Origin: Bog-473 sp963744225
Lineage (GTDB): Bacteria; Actinomycetota; Acidimicrobiia; Acidimicrobiales; RAAP-2
DNA length: 64,000 bases
Direction: 5' to 3'
Assembly (NCBI GenBank): GCA_963744225.1
Contig: CAVUSV010000004.1
Location: forward strand, 186,001-250,000
The position numbers and the translations under genes were made by a program. The notes under the pieces are model-generated. The model was not told the origin of the DNA and made no database searches. It worked only from the letters and a program-made list of their open reading frames with translations. This document shows, in pieces, positions 16,752 through 25,619 of the stretch. Within the stretch, counting starts at the first letter, position 1; the number at the start of each line of letters is the position of its first letter.

Positions 16752-17518
16752 TGAGCGAACACGGCGTGACCCGGGCGGAGTTCTGTGTGGTGGCGTGTGC
16801 CGATGCCTGGCGCGGTGCCGGCGAGGTCATGGCCAGCCCGTTCGGGACCATCCCCTCGCTCGGCGCGCGCCTGGCCAAGCTGACGTTCGCACCGGACCTC
16901 GTCCTCACCGACGGCGAGGCGGCCCTGATGGTCGGTGCGCCCCCCCTCGCCACGGCGCCCGGGGAGCTCGTGCGCGAGGCGGCGATGACCTACCGCAGCG
17001 TCTTCGACGTCGTGTGGTCGGGGCGACGCCACATCATGATGATGGCGAGCCAGATCGACCGCTCGGGCAACCAGAACATCTCCGCCATCGGTCCGCACGA
17101 GCGGCCCAAGGTGCAGCTCGTCGGGGTGCGCGGGGCCCCGGGCAACTCGGTCAACCACCCGACGAGTTACTGGGTCCCCGACCACAGCGTGCGCACGTTC
17201 GTGGACCAGGTCGACGTCGTGAGCGGAGTCGGGTACGCGCGGGCGGCTTCGGCTGGTGCTGGCGCCCTGCGGTTCCACGACATCCGTCGTGTCGTCTCCA
17301 ATCTCGGCGTGTTCGACTTCGAGACACCGGATCGCACCATGCGGCTGCGCTCGTATCATCCGGGCGTCACGGTCGACAACATCGTGGCCGCGACCGGCTT
17401 CGCGCTCTCCGTCCCCGCCGATGTCGCAGAGACCCGGCTGCCGACCCCCGCGGAGCTCGATACCGTGCGAGTGGTGCTGGACCCCGGCTCGCTGCGCGAC
17501 CGCGAGGTGCGGAGCTGA
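16748..17518 (+). CDS. ipdB: IpdB, beta subunit of the COCHEA-CoA hydrolase
   Basis: The 256-residue partner of IpdA shows the conserved segments TRAEFCVVACADAWRGAGE, SIGARLAKLTFAPD-like opening (here SLGARLAKLTFAPD), RRHIMMMASQIDRSGNQNIS, PGNSVNHPTSYWV and the C-terminal PGSLRDREVRS, close to M. tuberculosis IpdB. Two ATGs stand at the start; the first overlaps the ipdA stop. Its own stop region overlaps the likely ipdC start. Confidence 0.93.
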   Translation: MMSEHGVTRAEFCVVACADAWRGAGEVMASPFGTIPSLGARLAKLTFAPDLVLTDGEAALMVGAPPLATAPGELVREAAMTYRSVFDVVWSGRRHIMMMASQIDRSGNQNISAIGPHERPKVQLVGVRGAPGNSVNHPTSYWVPDHSVRTFVDQVDVVSGVGYARAASAGAGALRFHDIRRVVSNLGVFDFETPDRTMRLRSYHPGVTVDNIVAATGFALSVPADVAETRLPTPAELDTVRVVLDPGSLRDREVRS

Positions 17519-18599
17519 CCGCGGGCACAGGCTCGCCGCTGCACCCCGCTCTGCACACCGAGTTGTGCGAACGGATCGGCCTCCGCGTCCCGATCGTGCA
17601 GACCGGCATGGGCTGGGTGGCCGGCCCCCGCCTCGTGGCCGCCACCTGTGCCGCCGGTGGACTCGGCATCCTCGCCTCGGCCACCATGACCCTCACCGAG
17701 CTGGCCGAGGCGATCGCCGACGTGCGCGGGCGCACCGACGCCCCCTTCGGGGTCAACCTGCGCACGGACGCGGCTGACGTGCACGAGCGCATCGAGCTGA
17801 TGATCGAAACGGGCGCCCGGGTGGCCAGCTTCGCCCAGGCGCCGAACCCCGCGCTCGTCGCCCGCTGCAAGGAGGCGGGCCTCTTCGTGATCCCGACGGT
17901 CGGCGCCCGGCGCCACGCCGAGAAGGTGGCCGAATGGGGAGTGGACGCGGTGATCGCGCAAGGCGCCGAGGGGGGTGGCCACACCGGCAGCGTCCCGACC
18001 ACCCTGTTGCTCCCCGAGGTGGTCGACGCCGTCGGCGATCGGGTGCTGGTCATCGGGGCCGGCGGCTTCTTCAGCGGGAGGGGCCTCGTTGCGGCACTGG
18101 CGTACGGGGCGGCCGGGGTCGCGATGGGAACCCGTTTCCTTCTCTCCGCCGAGAGCCGGGTCCCCGGTGCCGTCAAGGATGTCTACCTCGAGACACCCGT
18201 GACGGGCACCGTGGTGACGACCAAGGTGGACGGGGCGCCCCAGCGCGTCGTACGCACCGACCTGGTCCGCCGCCTCGATTCGCAGTCATGGCTGCGCGCC
18301 CTCCCCGCGCGCTCCACAGCGCCTACCGCTTCCGCAGGGAGACAAGCGCCACCGTTCCCTCTCTGCTGCGCGAGGGACGCGCCATGAAGGAGGGCAACGA
18401 ACTCACGTGGACCCAAGTTGTCATGGCCGCCAACGCGCCCGTCATGACGAAGGCCGCGCTCGTCGAGGGGCGTACCGACGTGGGCGTGCTGCCGACCGGT
18501 CAGGTCGTGGGCGTGATAAACGCTCTCCCGCCGGTGGCCGACATCATTGACGGAATCATCGGGGAGGCGGACGCCCTCCTCCGGGGTTGGTGCGCTTAG
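17515..18599 (+). CDS. ipdC: IpdC, flavin-dependent C/D-ring enzyme (one frameshift)
   Basis: A nitronate-monooxygenase-type TIM barrel of about 361 residues. It has the IpdC features VQTGMGWVAGPRLVAAT, LGILASATMTL, AQGAEGGGHTG, AAGVAMGTRFLL and, in the next frame, KEGNELTWTQVVMAANAPVM. Homology moves by one base near 18301-18306 (CTCCCC then GCG), consistent with one C missing from a C run. IpdC acts in the flavin-dependent step before ring D opening. No ATG is available at the start; a CTG overlapping the ipdB stop or a TTG 16 codons later are candidates. The 3' end overlaps the convergent HTH gene by four bases. Confidence 0.85.
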
Positions 18600-18994
18600 A
18601 CGCCGTTGCCGCTTGCGGCGCTGTTGCCCTGGGCCACCCGTCGCAGGAGGTTCGATACCCGCTGGTGGGTCACGCCGAAGAGGTGGGCGATGCTCGGGAT
18701 GCTCTGCCCTTCGGCCCGCAGTGCCACGACCAAGGACCGGCGCAGGTAGCCGCTGGCCTCTGACTGCCGACGCAGGATCGTGCTCACCAGCTGCACGGTC
18801 CCCGGCTCGTCCTCGTCCCCGAGGATCGCCTTCCACTCCCGCCCGTTCTCCCGGGCCTGGCGGACGTCGGCGATTCGCTTCGAGAGCAACCGTTCACTCT
18901 CGGCGTTTTCCCGCAGCACGGATTCCAATTCGTCGAGCGCGTTCAGCACCTCGTCGGACCCGGTCCCGTTCAGGTCGTCAGTCTGGTCCGGCAT
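18596..18994 (-). CDS. small coiled-coil HTH protein
   Basis: A 132-residue protein with a charged helical N-terminal half (LNALDELESVLRENAESERL, probably coiled coil) and a C-terminal helix-turn-helix, SIPSIAHLFGVTHQRVSNLL, of the homeodomain/MerR-like kind. I do not recognise a named family. I chose the ATG with AGAGGAG upstream; two longer in-frame starts exist. It is convergent with ipdC. It could bind DNA as a dimer, but its target is unknown. Confidence 0.6.
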   Translation of the reverse strand: MPDQTDDLNGTGSDEVLNALDELESVLRENAESERLLSKRIADVRQARENGREWKAILGDEDEPGTVQLVSTILRRQSEASGYLRRSLVVALRAEGQSIPSIAHLFGVTHQRVSNLLRRVAQGNSAASGNGV

Positions 18995-19238
18995 TGAGAT
19001 ATCTGCTCCTCTGTGCTGCTCCCGATCCCGGCGCAGCTCAATCGCATCAGTAGCCAACATGCAGTGGTTCCTCCAATCACAGCGTCGTTCCGCGCCGACA
19101 CCCGAACTAGACGACTCACGCGTCCTCCAGCCTAAACACGCTGCGCCCACGATCTGACGTCACCTCGCCAATACCCGAATCAGCTGGGCTCACACACGAA
19201 GCGCCCCCCGAGGGCCGAACTCGCCCGCCACCAGGGTG

Positions 19239-20457
19239 TCAACGACTGAGGAGGACCGAGGAGCCGTGGCCGAACAGACCCTGATTCGCCGTCACCGCCA
19301 CCGTGGCTCCCTCGACCTGGTGGCCGGTGGCGGTGCCTCGCAGCTGCCAGACGCACTCGCAGACCTGGGCGATCGCCTGGGCCGGGATGGCTTCGCCGAA
19401 GCAGGACAGGCCACCCGAGGGATTCACCGGAACCCGGCCGCCCAGCGCCGTGACGCCGTCACGGAGCAGCTTCTCCGCCTCGCCTTCGCCGCAGAGGCCG
19501 ATGTCCTCGTACCAGTCGAGCTCGAGCGCGGAGGAGAGGTCGTACACCTCGGCCAGGCCCACGTCCTCGGGGCCGATTCCGGCCTCGGCGTAGGCCGCCG
19601 TGGCGATGGAGGGCCGGAAGCCCGCGGCGGACGACCCCGTGCCGCCCGCCCCGTCGAGCCCGGCGCCCGAGTCGGTCGAGAAGTTCGGCATCTCAATGAC
19701 GGTGTTGGGGAACGTCGGGGTCACGGTCGACACGGCGTCGATCGTCACCAGTGGCCCCGTGCCGGCATGGCTCCGGGCGAACTCCATGCTCGAGAGGACG
19801 AGGGCCGCCCCGCCGTCGGAGGTGGCACAGATCTCGAGCAGCCGCAAAGGGTCCGCCACCATCGGCGAGGCCAACACCTCGTCGATCGTGACCTCCTTGC
19901 GGTAGCGCGCGTAGGGGTTGGCGAGTCCGTGGCGAGCGTTCTTCACCTTGACCTGTGCGAAGTCCTCCTCGGTCGCTCCAAAGCGGTCCATGCGGCGCCG
20001 CGCGATACAGCGCGAAGTAGGTCGGGTTGGTCGCGCCCATCAGATGGAAGCGCAGCCAGTCCGGATCGTCCTTGCGTTCGCCGCCCACCGGCGCGAAGAA
20101 ACCCTTCGGCGTGGTGTCGGCGCCGACCACGAGCGCCACGTCGCACAGCCCGGCCAGGATCTGGGCGCGCGCGTTGGCGATGGCCACCGCGCCGGAGGCA
20201 CAGGCGGCATAGACGCTGGAGACTCTGGCCCCGGTCCATCCGAGCGCCTGCGCGAACGTCGCGGCGGACACGAAGCCCGGATACCCGTTGCGGATGGTGT
20301 CGGCCCCGGAGACGAACTGCATGTCACGCCAGCCGAGCCCGGCGTCGGCCAGCGCGTCGCGTGCCGCGGCCAGGCCGTACTCGACGAAGGGGCGCCCCCA
20401 CTTGCCCCATTCGTGCATCCCGGCGCCGAGAACGGCGACCTTCTTGTCGTTGGGCAT
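19239..20457 (-). CDS. thiolase-fold acyl-CoA protein of Ltp type (one frameshift)
   Basis: About 405 residues in two frames. The first gives NDKKVAVLGAGMHEWGKWGR and VYAACASGAVAIANA, where the catalytic cysteine position is occupied. The second gives RMDRFGATEEDFAQV, CATSDGGAALVL and VNPSGGLSCFGEAIPAQ. Homology changes frame around 20001-20008, where the coding strand reads CTGTATCGCGCGG instead of CTGTATGCGCGG, so one base is extra. The C-terminal motif has FGEA where degradative thiolases have GHP. It follows a DUF35 gene after a two-base gap, suggesting a complex. Confidence 0.8.
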
Positions 20458-20459
20458 GG

Positions 20460-20924
20460 TCAGGCCCCCCCGCCGGCCGTCGCGGCACCCAAAGGGCGCC
20501 ACTTCCACACCAGGTAGTCCTGGCCGTCCTCCGAGTAGAGCGTGTCGATCACCAGCTCGACCTCGTCGCCGACCTTCAGGTCGTCGACGCGCACCCCAGC
20601 CACGACCTGGCCCATGACCACGAGCTTCTCGGCGGCCAGCTCCACCGCGGCCAGGCAGAAGGGGACGTAGGGATCGGCTGCCACGTAGGGGGGCGGTGGC
20701 TGGTAGCGAGCGTCGGTGTAGGACCAGATCCGGCCCTGCCGCGAGAGCTCCACCGTCTCGAAGGAGGTGGAGTCACAGTCGGGGTTGCGGCAGAAGCTCG
20801 CCTCGCCGGGAAAAGCGTAGGTCCCGCACCGCTCGCAGCGCGAGCCGAGCAGAGCGGGCGCCGCACCGTCGTCGCCGGTCGTAAACCAGCCCTCGACCGC
20901 GGGCACTCGTGCGGCACCGGGCAT
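20460..20924 (-). CDS. DUF35 zinc-ribbon OB-fold protein
   Basis: A 154-residue acyl-CoA-binding partner protein. The zinc ribbon is complete (CERCGTYAF...FCRNPDCD) and is followed by the OB-fold (QGRIWSYTDARY, PFCLAAVELA, LKVGDEVELVIDTLY). The ATG overlaps the FadA stop (TGATG), and the next thiolase-like gene starts two bases after its own stop. It probably forms a heteromer with that thiolase-like protein. Confidence 0.87.
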   Translation of the reverse strand: MPGAARVPAVEGWFTTGDDGAAPALLGSRCERCGTYAFPGEASFCRNPDCDSTSFETVELSRQGRIWSYTDARYQPPPPYVAADPYVPFCLAAVELAAEKLVVMGQVVAGVRVDDLKVGDEVELVIDTLYSEDGQDYLVWKWRPLGAATAGGGA

Positions 20925-22102
20925 CAGCCGAGCCGCTCGATGATCGTCGCGTTGGCCTGTCCGCCGCCCTCGCACATGGTCTGGAGCCCGTAGCGCGCGC
21001 CGGTGCGCTCCATCTCGTTCAGCAGCGTGGCCATGAGCCGGGCGCCCGAGCACCCGGTGGGGTGACCCAGGGCGATGGCGCCACCATTCGGGTTCACCCG
21101 CGCCATGTCGGGGTGGTACTCACGCTCCCAGGCCAGCACAACGGATGCGAACGCCTCGTTGATCTCAATGATGTCCATGTCGTCGAGCGACAGCTTCGCT
21201 TTGGCCAGCACCAGCTCGGTGGCCGGGATGGGCGCCGTCAGCATGATCTGGGGATCATTCGCCGCGACGGCGAAGGTGTGGAAGCGGGCCCTGGGCCGCA
21301 GTCCGAGGGAGGACGCTCGCTCCTCGCTCATGATGAGGACGGCGGCCGCACCGTCGGAAATCTGTGACGACGACCCAGCCGTCACCGTCCCCGTCTCGGA
21401 AAAGGCCGGCTTCAGCGCCGCCAATTTCTCGAGCGAGGTGTCGTGGCGAATGCCCTCGTCGGTCTCGAGGAATCCGCTCGCGTCGCTCGCTCCCGGCACG
21501 TCCGGGTGGACGCGGGCCTCGAGCGGCACGAGCTCATGCGCGAAGCGGCCCTGATCGGATGCCAGTGCCGCTCGGCGATGCGACTGCAGCGCGAACTCGT
21601 CCATCTCCTCGCGCGAGACCTTCCAGCGCCGCGCGATCTCCTCGGCGCACTCGCCCTGGTGGATGAGCTCGAAGCGCTCCTTGTACAGCGGACCGTAGGC
21701 CTCACCCGGACCGGGCTCGGTCGTCGACCCGATGGGGACGCGGCTCATCGATTCGACCCCGGCCCCGATGACGATGTCCATGGCGCCCGCCATCACCGCT
21801 TGGGCCGCGAAATGGATGGCCTGCTGGGCCGAGCCGCACTGACGGTCGACCGTCGTCCCCGGAACCGATTCGGGCAACCCGGCGGCCAGCGCGGCATTGC
21901 GGGCGATGTTCATCGCCTGCTCCCCGACGGTCATGGTGCAGCCCATGATCACGTCTTCAATCAAGGTGGGATCGAGGTCGTTGCGGGCCAACAGGGCTGC
22001 CAGCGGCTGGGCGGCCAGGTCGGTGGCGTGCCATCCGGACAGGCGCCCCCCGCGGCGACCAACCGGCGTGCGGACAGCGTCGACAATCACGGCGTTCGGC
22101 AT
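20924..22102 (-). CDS. acetyl-CoA acyltransferase (FadA-type thiolase)
   Basis: The 392-residue degradative thiolase has all catalytic parts: nucleophilic Cys in VDRQCGSAQQAI, EINEAFAS, and GHPTGCSGAR with His and the second Cys. It cleaves 3-ketoacyl-CoA. FadA6 (Rv3556c) has this role near the M. tuberculosis ipd genes, so a FadA6-like function is plausible by location. A CTGACG-type palindrome ends 13 bp upstream of the ATG. First gene of a three-gene coupled operon. Confidence 0.9.
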   Translation of the reverse strand: MPNAVIVDAVRTPVGRRGGRLSGWHATDLAAQPLAALLARNDLDPTLIEDVIMGCTMTVGEQAMNIARNAALAAGLPESVPGTTVDRQCGSAQQAIHFAAQAVMAGAMDIVIGAGVESMSRVPIGSTTEPGPGEAYGPLYKERFELIHQGECAEEIARRWKVSREEMDEFALQSHRRAALASDQGRFAHELVPLEARVHPDVPGASDASGFLETDEGIRHDTSLEKLAALKPAFSETGTVTAGSSSQISDGAAAVLIMSEERASSLGLRPRARFHTFAVAANDPQIMLTAPIPATELVLAKAKLSLDDMDIIEINEAFASVVLAWEREYHPDMARVNPNGGAIALGHPTGCSGARLMATLLNEMERTGARYGLQTMCEGGGQANATIIERLG

Positions 22103-22114
22103 AGGAACGCAATT

Positions 22115-22129
22115 CTGACGCCGAATCAG
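22115..22129. promoter_or_regulatory. degenerate CTGACG palindrome before the FadA operon
   Basis: The sequence CTGACGCCGAATCAG keeps the full left arm and the outer TCAG of the CTGACG-N3-CGTCAG element. It sits immediately upstream of the FadA start. It is the weakest of four such sites, and is included because of its position. Confidence 0.4.
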
Positions 22130-22188
22130 GTCCGGCGCCAGACGTGGGGCGAATCCCCGTCCCCGCACCGATGGGCCAACATGACTCC

Positions 22189-23145
22189 ATGCGCAGGGGA
22201 TTCGCCGTCGCGACCACCTGCGCCCTGGGCATCATCGTGCTGGCGGCCTGCTCGAGCGCCAGCCCGGCAGCGCCCACCGCGGCCCCGCCGGGCTCCGCGT
22301 CTGCGCCCGCCCTGGCGGCGGGCCAGCAGGCCACGGTCACCTACTGCAACCACGCTCAGGCCCGCATCACCGAGCCGGCCACCCTGCACGGTCTGGCCCC
22401 CGCCGCGGTCTACGTCCACGGAGGCTCATGGCTTTCGGGGACCTACGACACTGGCGGCTTCATCTCCAACCGCATCGGCCCGGCGTTGGCCGCAAAAGGG
22501 TTCGTGGTCGTGGGCATCGACTACCGACTCGGGCGCGGCCGCTGGCCGGACCAGATCGTCGACGTCAAGTGCGCCATCCGCTATCTGCGGGCCCACGCAC
22601 GGCAATTCAACATCGACGCCCGCGAGATCGGAGCGTGGGGCCAGAGCGCCGGTGGCCACCTGGTCGCGCTCTTGGGCACGGCCGGCCCGACGGCGGGCTG
22701 GGACGTCGGTCCCTACGCCGGCGTCTCGAGCAGCGTGCAGGCCGTGGTCGACATGGCCGGACCGAGCGATCTGCTGACAATGGGGAACCAGGGCGCCAGC
22801 GTGCTGGTGGCGGAGGACTTCGTCTCCCTGCTCGGCCGTGTACCCCGTCACAGGCTCGGGGCCGACCTCAAGGCAGCCAGCCCCGTGACCTACATCGCGC
22901 GCGGCGATCCGCCCTTCTTGATACTCGCCTCGACCGACGACAACATCGTGTACCCGCAGCAGTCGCGCGAGCTGTCCTGGGACCTCGCGGCGAACGGCGT
23001 CCCCCAGCAGCTGGTGATGGTGGCCGGGGGCGGCCACGGGTTCAACAAAGCCGGAGAGTCCCCGTCCAAGGCCGCCATCATCCGTCTCATCGTCGACTTC
23101 TTCGTCCGGATCCTCGTCGTGCCCCAGCCCGCCACGAGCAGCTGA
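22189..23145 (+). CDS. alpha/beta-hydrolase lipoprotein (carboxylesterase type)
   Basis: A 318-residue exported lipoprotein. The signal peptide ends in the lipobox VLAAC, and an Ala/Pro-rich linker follows. The hydrolase domain has the oxyanion motif YVHGGSW, nucleophile GQSAGGH, acid in STDDNIV and histidine in GGGHGF. It would hydrolyse esters outside the membrane, for example sterol or lipid esters, but the substrate is not shown. I chose the ATG just before the signal peptide. It is divergent from the FadA operon. Confidence 0.8.
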   Translation: MRRGFAVATTCALGIIVLAACSSASPAAPTAAPPGSASAPALAAGQQATVTYCNHAQARITEPATLHGLAPAAVYVHGGSWLSGTYDTGGFISNRIGPALAAKGFVVVGIDYRLGRGRWPDQIVDVKCAIRYLRAHARQFNIDAREIGAWGQSAGGHLVALLGTAGPTAGWDVGPYAGVSSSVQAVVDMAGPSDLLTMGNQGASVLVAEDFVSLLGRVPRHRLGADLKAASPVTYIARGDPPFLILASTDDNIVYPQQSRELSWDLAANGVPQQLVMVAGGGHGFNKAGESPSKAAIIRLIVDFFVRILVVPQPATSS

Positions 23146-23299
23146 GCCGTGCCGCGCGGGATGTCGCGGGGAACCGGATACCGGCGCCGCCAAGTCGGTT
23201 CGCCCGCCTCTGAACTGCGCATTGCTTGATACGCCCGGCCGCCAAACGGGGCCGGAACGATTGGCACGGCGAAGGTCACTGTGCGAGATTCGCTCCGCC

Positions 23300-24447
23300 A
23301 TGGACCTGATCTTCAGCCCTGAGCACCAGGCCTTCCGCGCCGAGGCCCGGGGCTGGCTGGCCGCGCACGTCCCCGTCGAGCCGCTCCCCTCGCTCGATAC
23401 GGCCGAGGGCTTCGAGGCGCACCGGGCCTGGGAACACACGATGTACGAGGACCGGTGGTCGGTGGTCAGCTGGCCGACCGAGTACGGCGGGCGCGACCTC
23501 GGGATCTTCGAGTGGCTCGTCTTCGAGGAGGAGTACTACCGCGCCCGGGCGCCGACCGCGTGAGCCAGAACGGCATCTTCCTCCTCGCGCCGACCATGCT
23601 CGAGTACGGGACCGCGGCCCAGAAGGCGCGCTACCTGCCGCCCATGGCGGCGGGCGACGAGATCTGGTGCCAGGGCTGGTCCGAGCCCGACGCCGGGAGC
23701 GACCTCGCCGGCATTCGCTCGCGTGCCGCGCGCGACAGCGCCGGCGACGGATGGGTGCTCAACGGCCAGAAGACGTGGGCCAGCCGGGGCGCGTTTGCCG
23801 AGTGGTGCTTCGGCATCTTCCGTACCGACCCCGAGGCCGAGCGGCACCGCGGACTCACCTACTTCCTCGTCGCCATGGACGCGCCCGGCGTGAGCGTGCG
23901 CCCCATTCCCCAGATCGACGGCGAAACCGGATTCGCCGAGATCTTCTTCGACAACGTCGAGATCCCCGAGGACCAGGTGCTGGGCGAGGTTGGCGCCGGC
24001 TGGTCGGTTGCCATGGCCACGGCCGGCTCCGAGCGCGGCCTCTCGCTGCGCAGTCCGGCGCGCTATACCGAGGCAGCCGACCGCCTCATTCAGCTCTTCA
24101 ACCAGCGCGGCGGCCCGGCCGCTTCCGCCGACGCCGTTGCGCAGGCCCACATGGACGCGGAGGCCTACAAGCTGCACACGTACTGGACCGCGACCAAGGT
24201 CGCGCGCGGCCACGCGGTGGGACCCGAAGCCAGCGCCAACAAGATCTTCTGGTCCGAGACCGACGTGGCCATCCACACCGCCGCTCTGGACCTGCTCGGC
24301 CCCGACGCGGAGTTGCTCGAGGCGGGCGGGCCGGGGGAATGGCTCGACGGATACCTCTTCTCCCTGGCCGGGCCGATCTACGCCGGAACCAACGAGATCC
24401 AGCGCAACGTCGTGGCCGAGCGCCTGCTCGGGCTGCCGCGCCGCTGA
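23300..24447 (+). CDS. acyl-CoA dehydrogenase, FadE alpha-type (one frameshift)
   Basis: About 382 residues. The N-terminal part (MDLIFSPEHQAFRAEARGWL ... FEEEYYRA) and the remainder (SQNGIFLLAPTMLEYG, WCQGWSEPDAGSDLAG, YAGTNEIQRNVVAERLLGLP) are in different frames. The break is near 23555, where GCCGACCGCG needs one more C. It is followed after 11 bases by a second, divergent FadE, the arrangement of the alpha2beta2 dehydrogenases used for sterol side chains and rings. It introduces a double bond using FAD. Confidence 0.88.
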
Positions 24448-24458
24448 CGGGGACGGCC

Positions 24459-25589
24459 GTGGACTTCGCGTTCTCCGAACAGCAGGAGGAGCTGCGCCGG
24501 GGCGTGCGCACGGTCCTCGACACCGAATGCACGGTCGACGCGCTGCGCTCGTTCGAGCTGGCCGACGGGGCGGGGCGGAGCGACCTCTCGCTCAACCGCT
24601 GGGCCGTGCTGGCCGAGCTCGGTGCGCCGGCGCTCTTGGTCCCCGAGGCGGCCCTTGGTCTCGGCCTGAGCGATGTCGACCTTGTCGGGGTGCTGGAGGA
24701 GTCGGGCCGCGCCTGCCTGCCCGAGCCGTTGCTCGAGACGGCAGCGCTCGCGGCACCGACACTGGCCGCGCTGTTGCCCGATGCCGCGGCGGCCGCCGCG
24801 CTCGCCGCACTGGTCGAAGACGACGTCAGCTTCGCGGTCGGCGGGATCGATGTGACGACGACCGGAATCCGGTCGCCCACCACAGTGACCGCGGACGGCA
24901 CCCTGCGGACGCCCCGCGTCGTGGGGGCCCGCGACGCGGGGATCCTGTTGCTGGCGTGCCGCGACACCGAGTCGGGTTGGCAGCTGCACGCGGTGCCGGC
25001 GGCATCGTGCACGGCGCAGGCGACGCCGGCGCTCAGCGCATCGCGCGATCTCTCCACCGTGCACTGGCCGCTGGCTTCCGACACGCTGCTGGCCTACGGG
25101 GTGGCGGCCGAGGCGGCGGCGGCCCTGCTGGCCGACCGCGCCGCTGCCGGCACTGCTGCGCTCCTCATCGGGCTGGCCGACCGCATGCTCACCATGGCCG
25201 CCGCCTACGCCAAGGAGCGCCACCAGTTCGGCAAGCCAATCGGCAGTTTCCAGGCCGTCAAACACCTCCTCGCCGACGCACGAGTGGCACTCGAGTTTGC
25301 GCGTCCGGCGACCTACCGCGCCGCCTGGTCGCTGGCGACCGCGCAGCCGTCGCTCTCCCACGACGCGTCCATGGCCAAGGCGATGGCATCCGACGCGGCC
25401 GACCTGGCGGCTCGGGTGGCCCTCCAGGTCCACGGTGCGATCGGCTACACGTGGGAGTGCGACCTCCATTTCTTCTTGAAGCAGACGTGGGCGCTGTCGC
25501 GCGCCTGGGGCGACGCCGCCACGCACCGCCGCCTCGTCCTGGCCCAGGTCGGGACGACCCCGACGGCCATGTCCGATTCCCGCCAGTAA
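24459..25589 (+). CDS. acyl-CoA dehydrogenase, FadE beta-type
   Basis: A 376-residue partner subunit. The N-terminal domain is weakly conserved (VDFAFSEQQEELRRGVRTVL), while the C-terminal helical domain has AYAKERHQFGKPIGSFQAVK and LQVHGAIGYTWECDLH. In heteromeric FadE pairs one subunit supplies catalytic Glu and the other most FAD contacts; I did not assign which is which. The GTG start follows a GGGGACGG stretch. Confidence 0.88.
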   Translation: MDFAFSEQQEELRRGVRTVLDTECTVDALRSFELADGAGRSDLSLNRWAVLAELGAPALLVPEAALGLGLSDVDLVGVLEESGRACLPEPLLETAALAAPTLAALLPDAAAAAALAALVEDDVSFAVGGIDVTTTGIRSPTTVTADGTLRTPRVVGARDAGILLLACRDTESGWQLHAVPAASCTAQATPALSASRDLSTVHWPLASDTLLAYGVAAEAAAALLADRAAAGTAALLIGLADRMLTMAAAYAKERHQFGKPIGSFQAVKHLLADARVALEFARPATYRAAWSLATAQPSLSHDASMAKAMASDAADLAARVALQVHGAIGYTWECDLHFFLKQTWALSRAWGDAATHRRLVLAQVGTTPTAMSDSRQ

Positions 25590-25619
25590 TCGTCGCGACC
25601 GCGTGCCACGCTGGCACCT

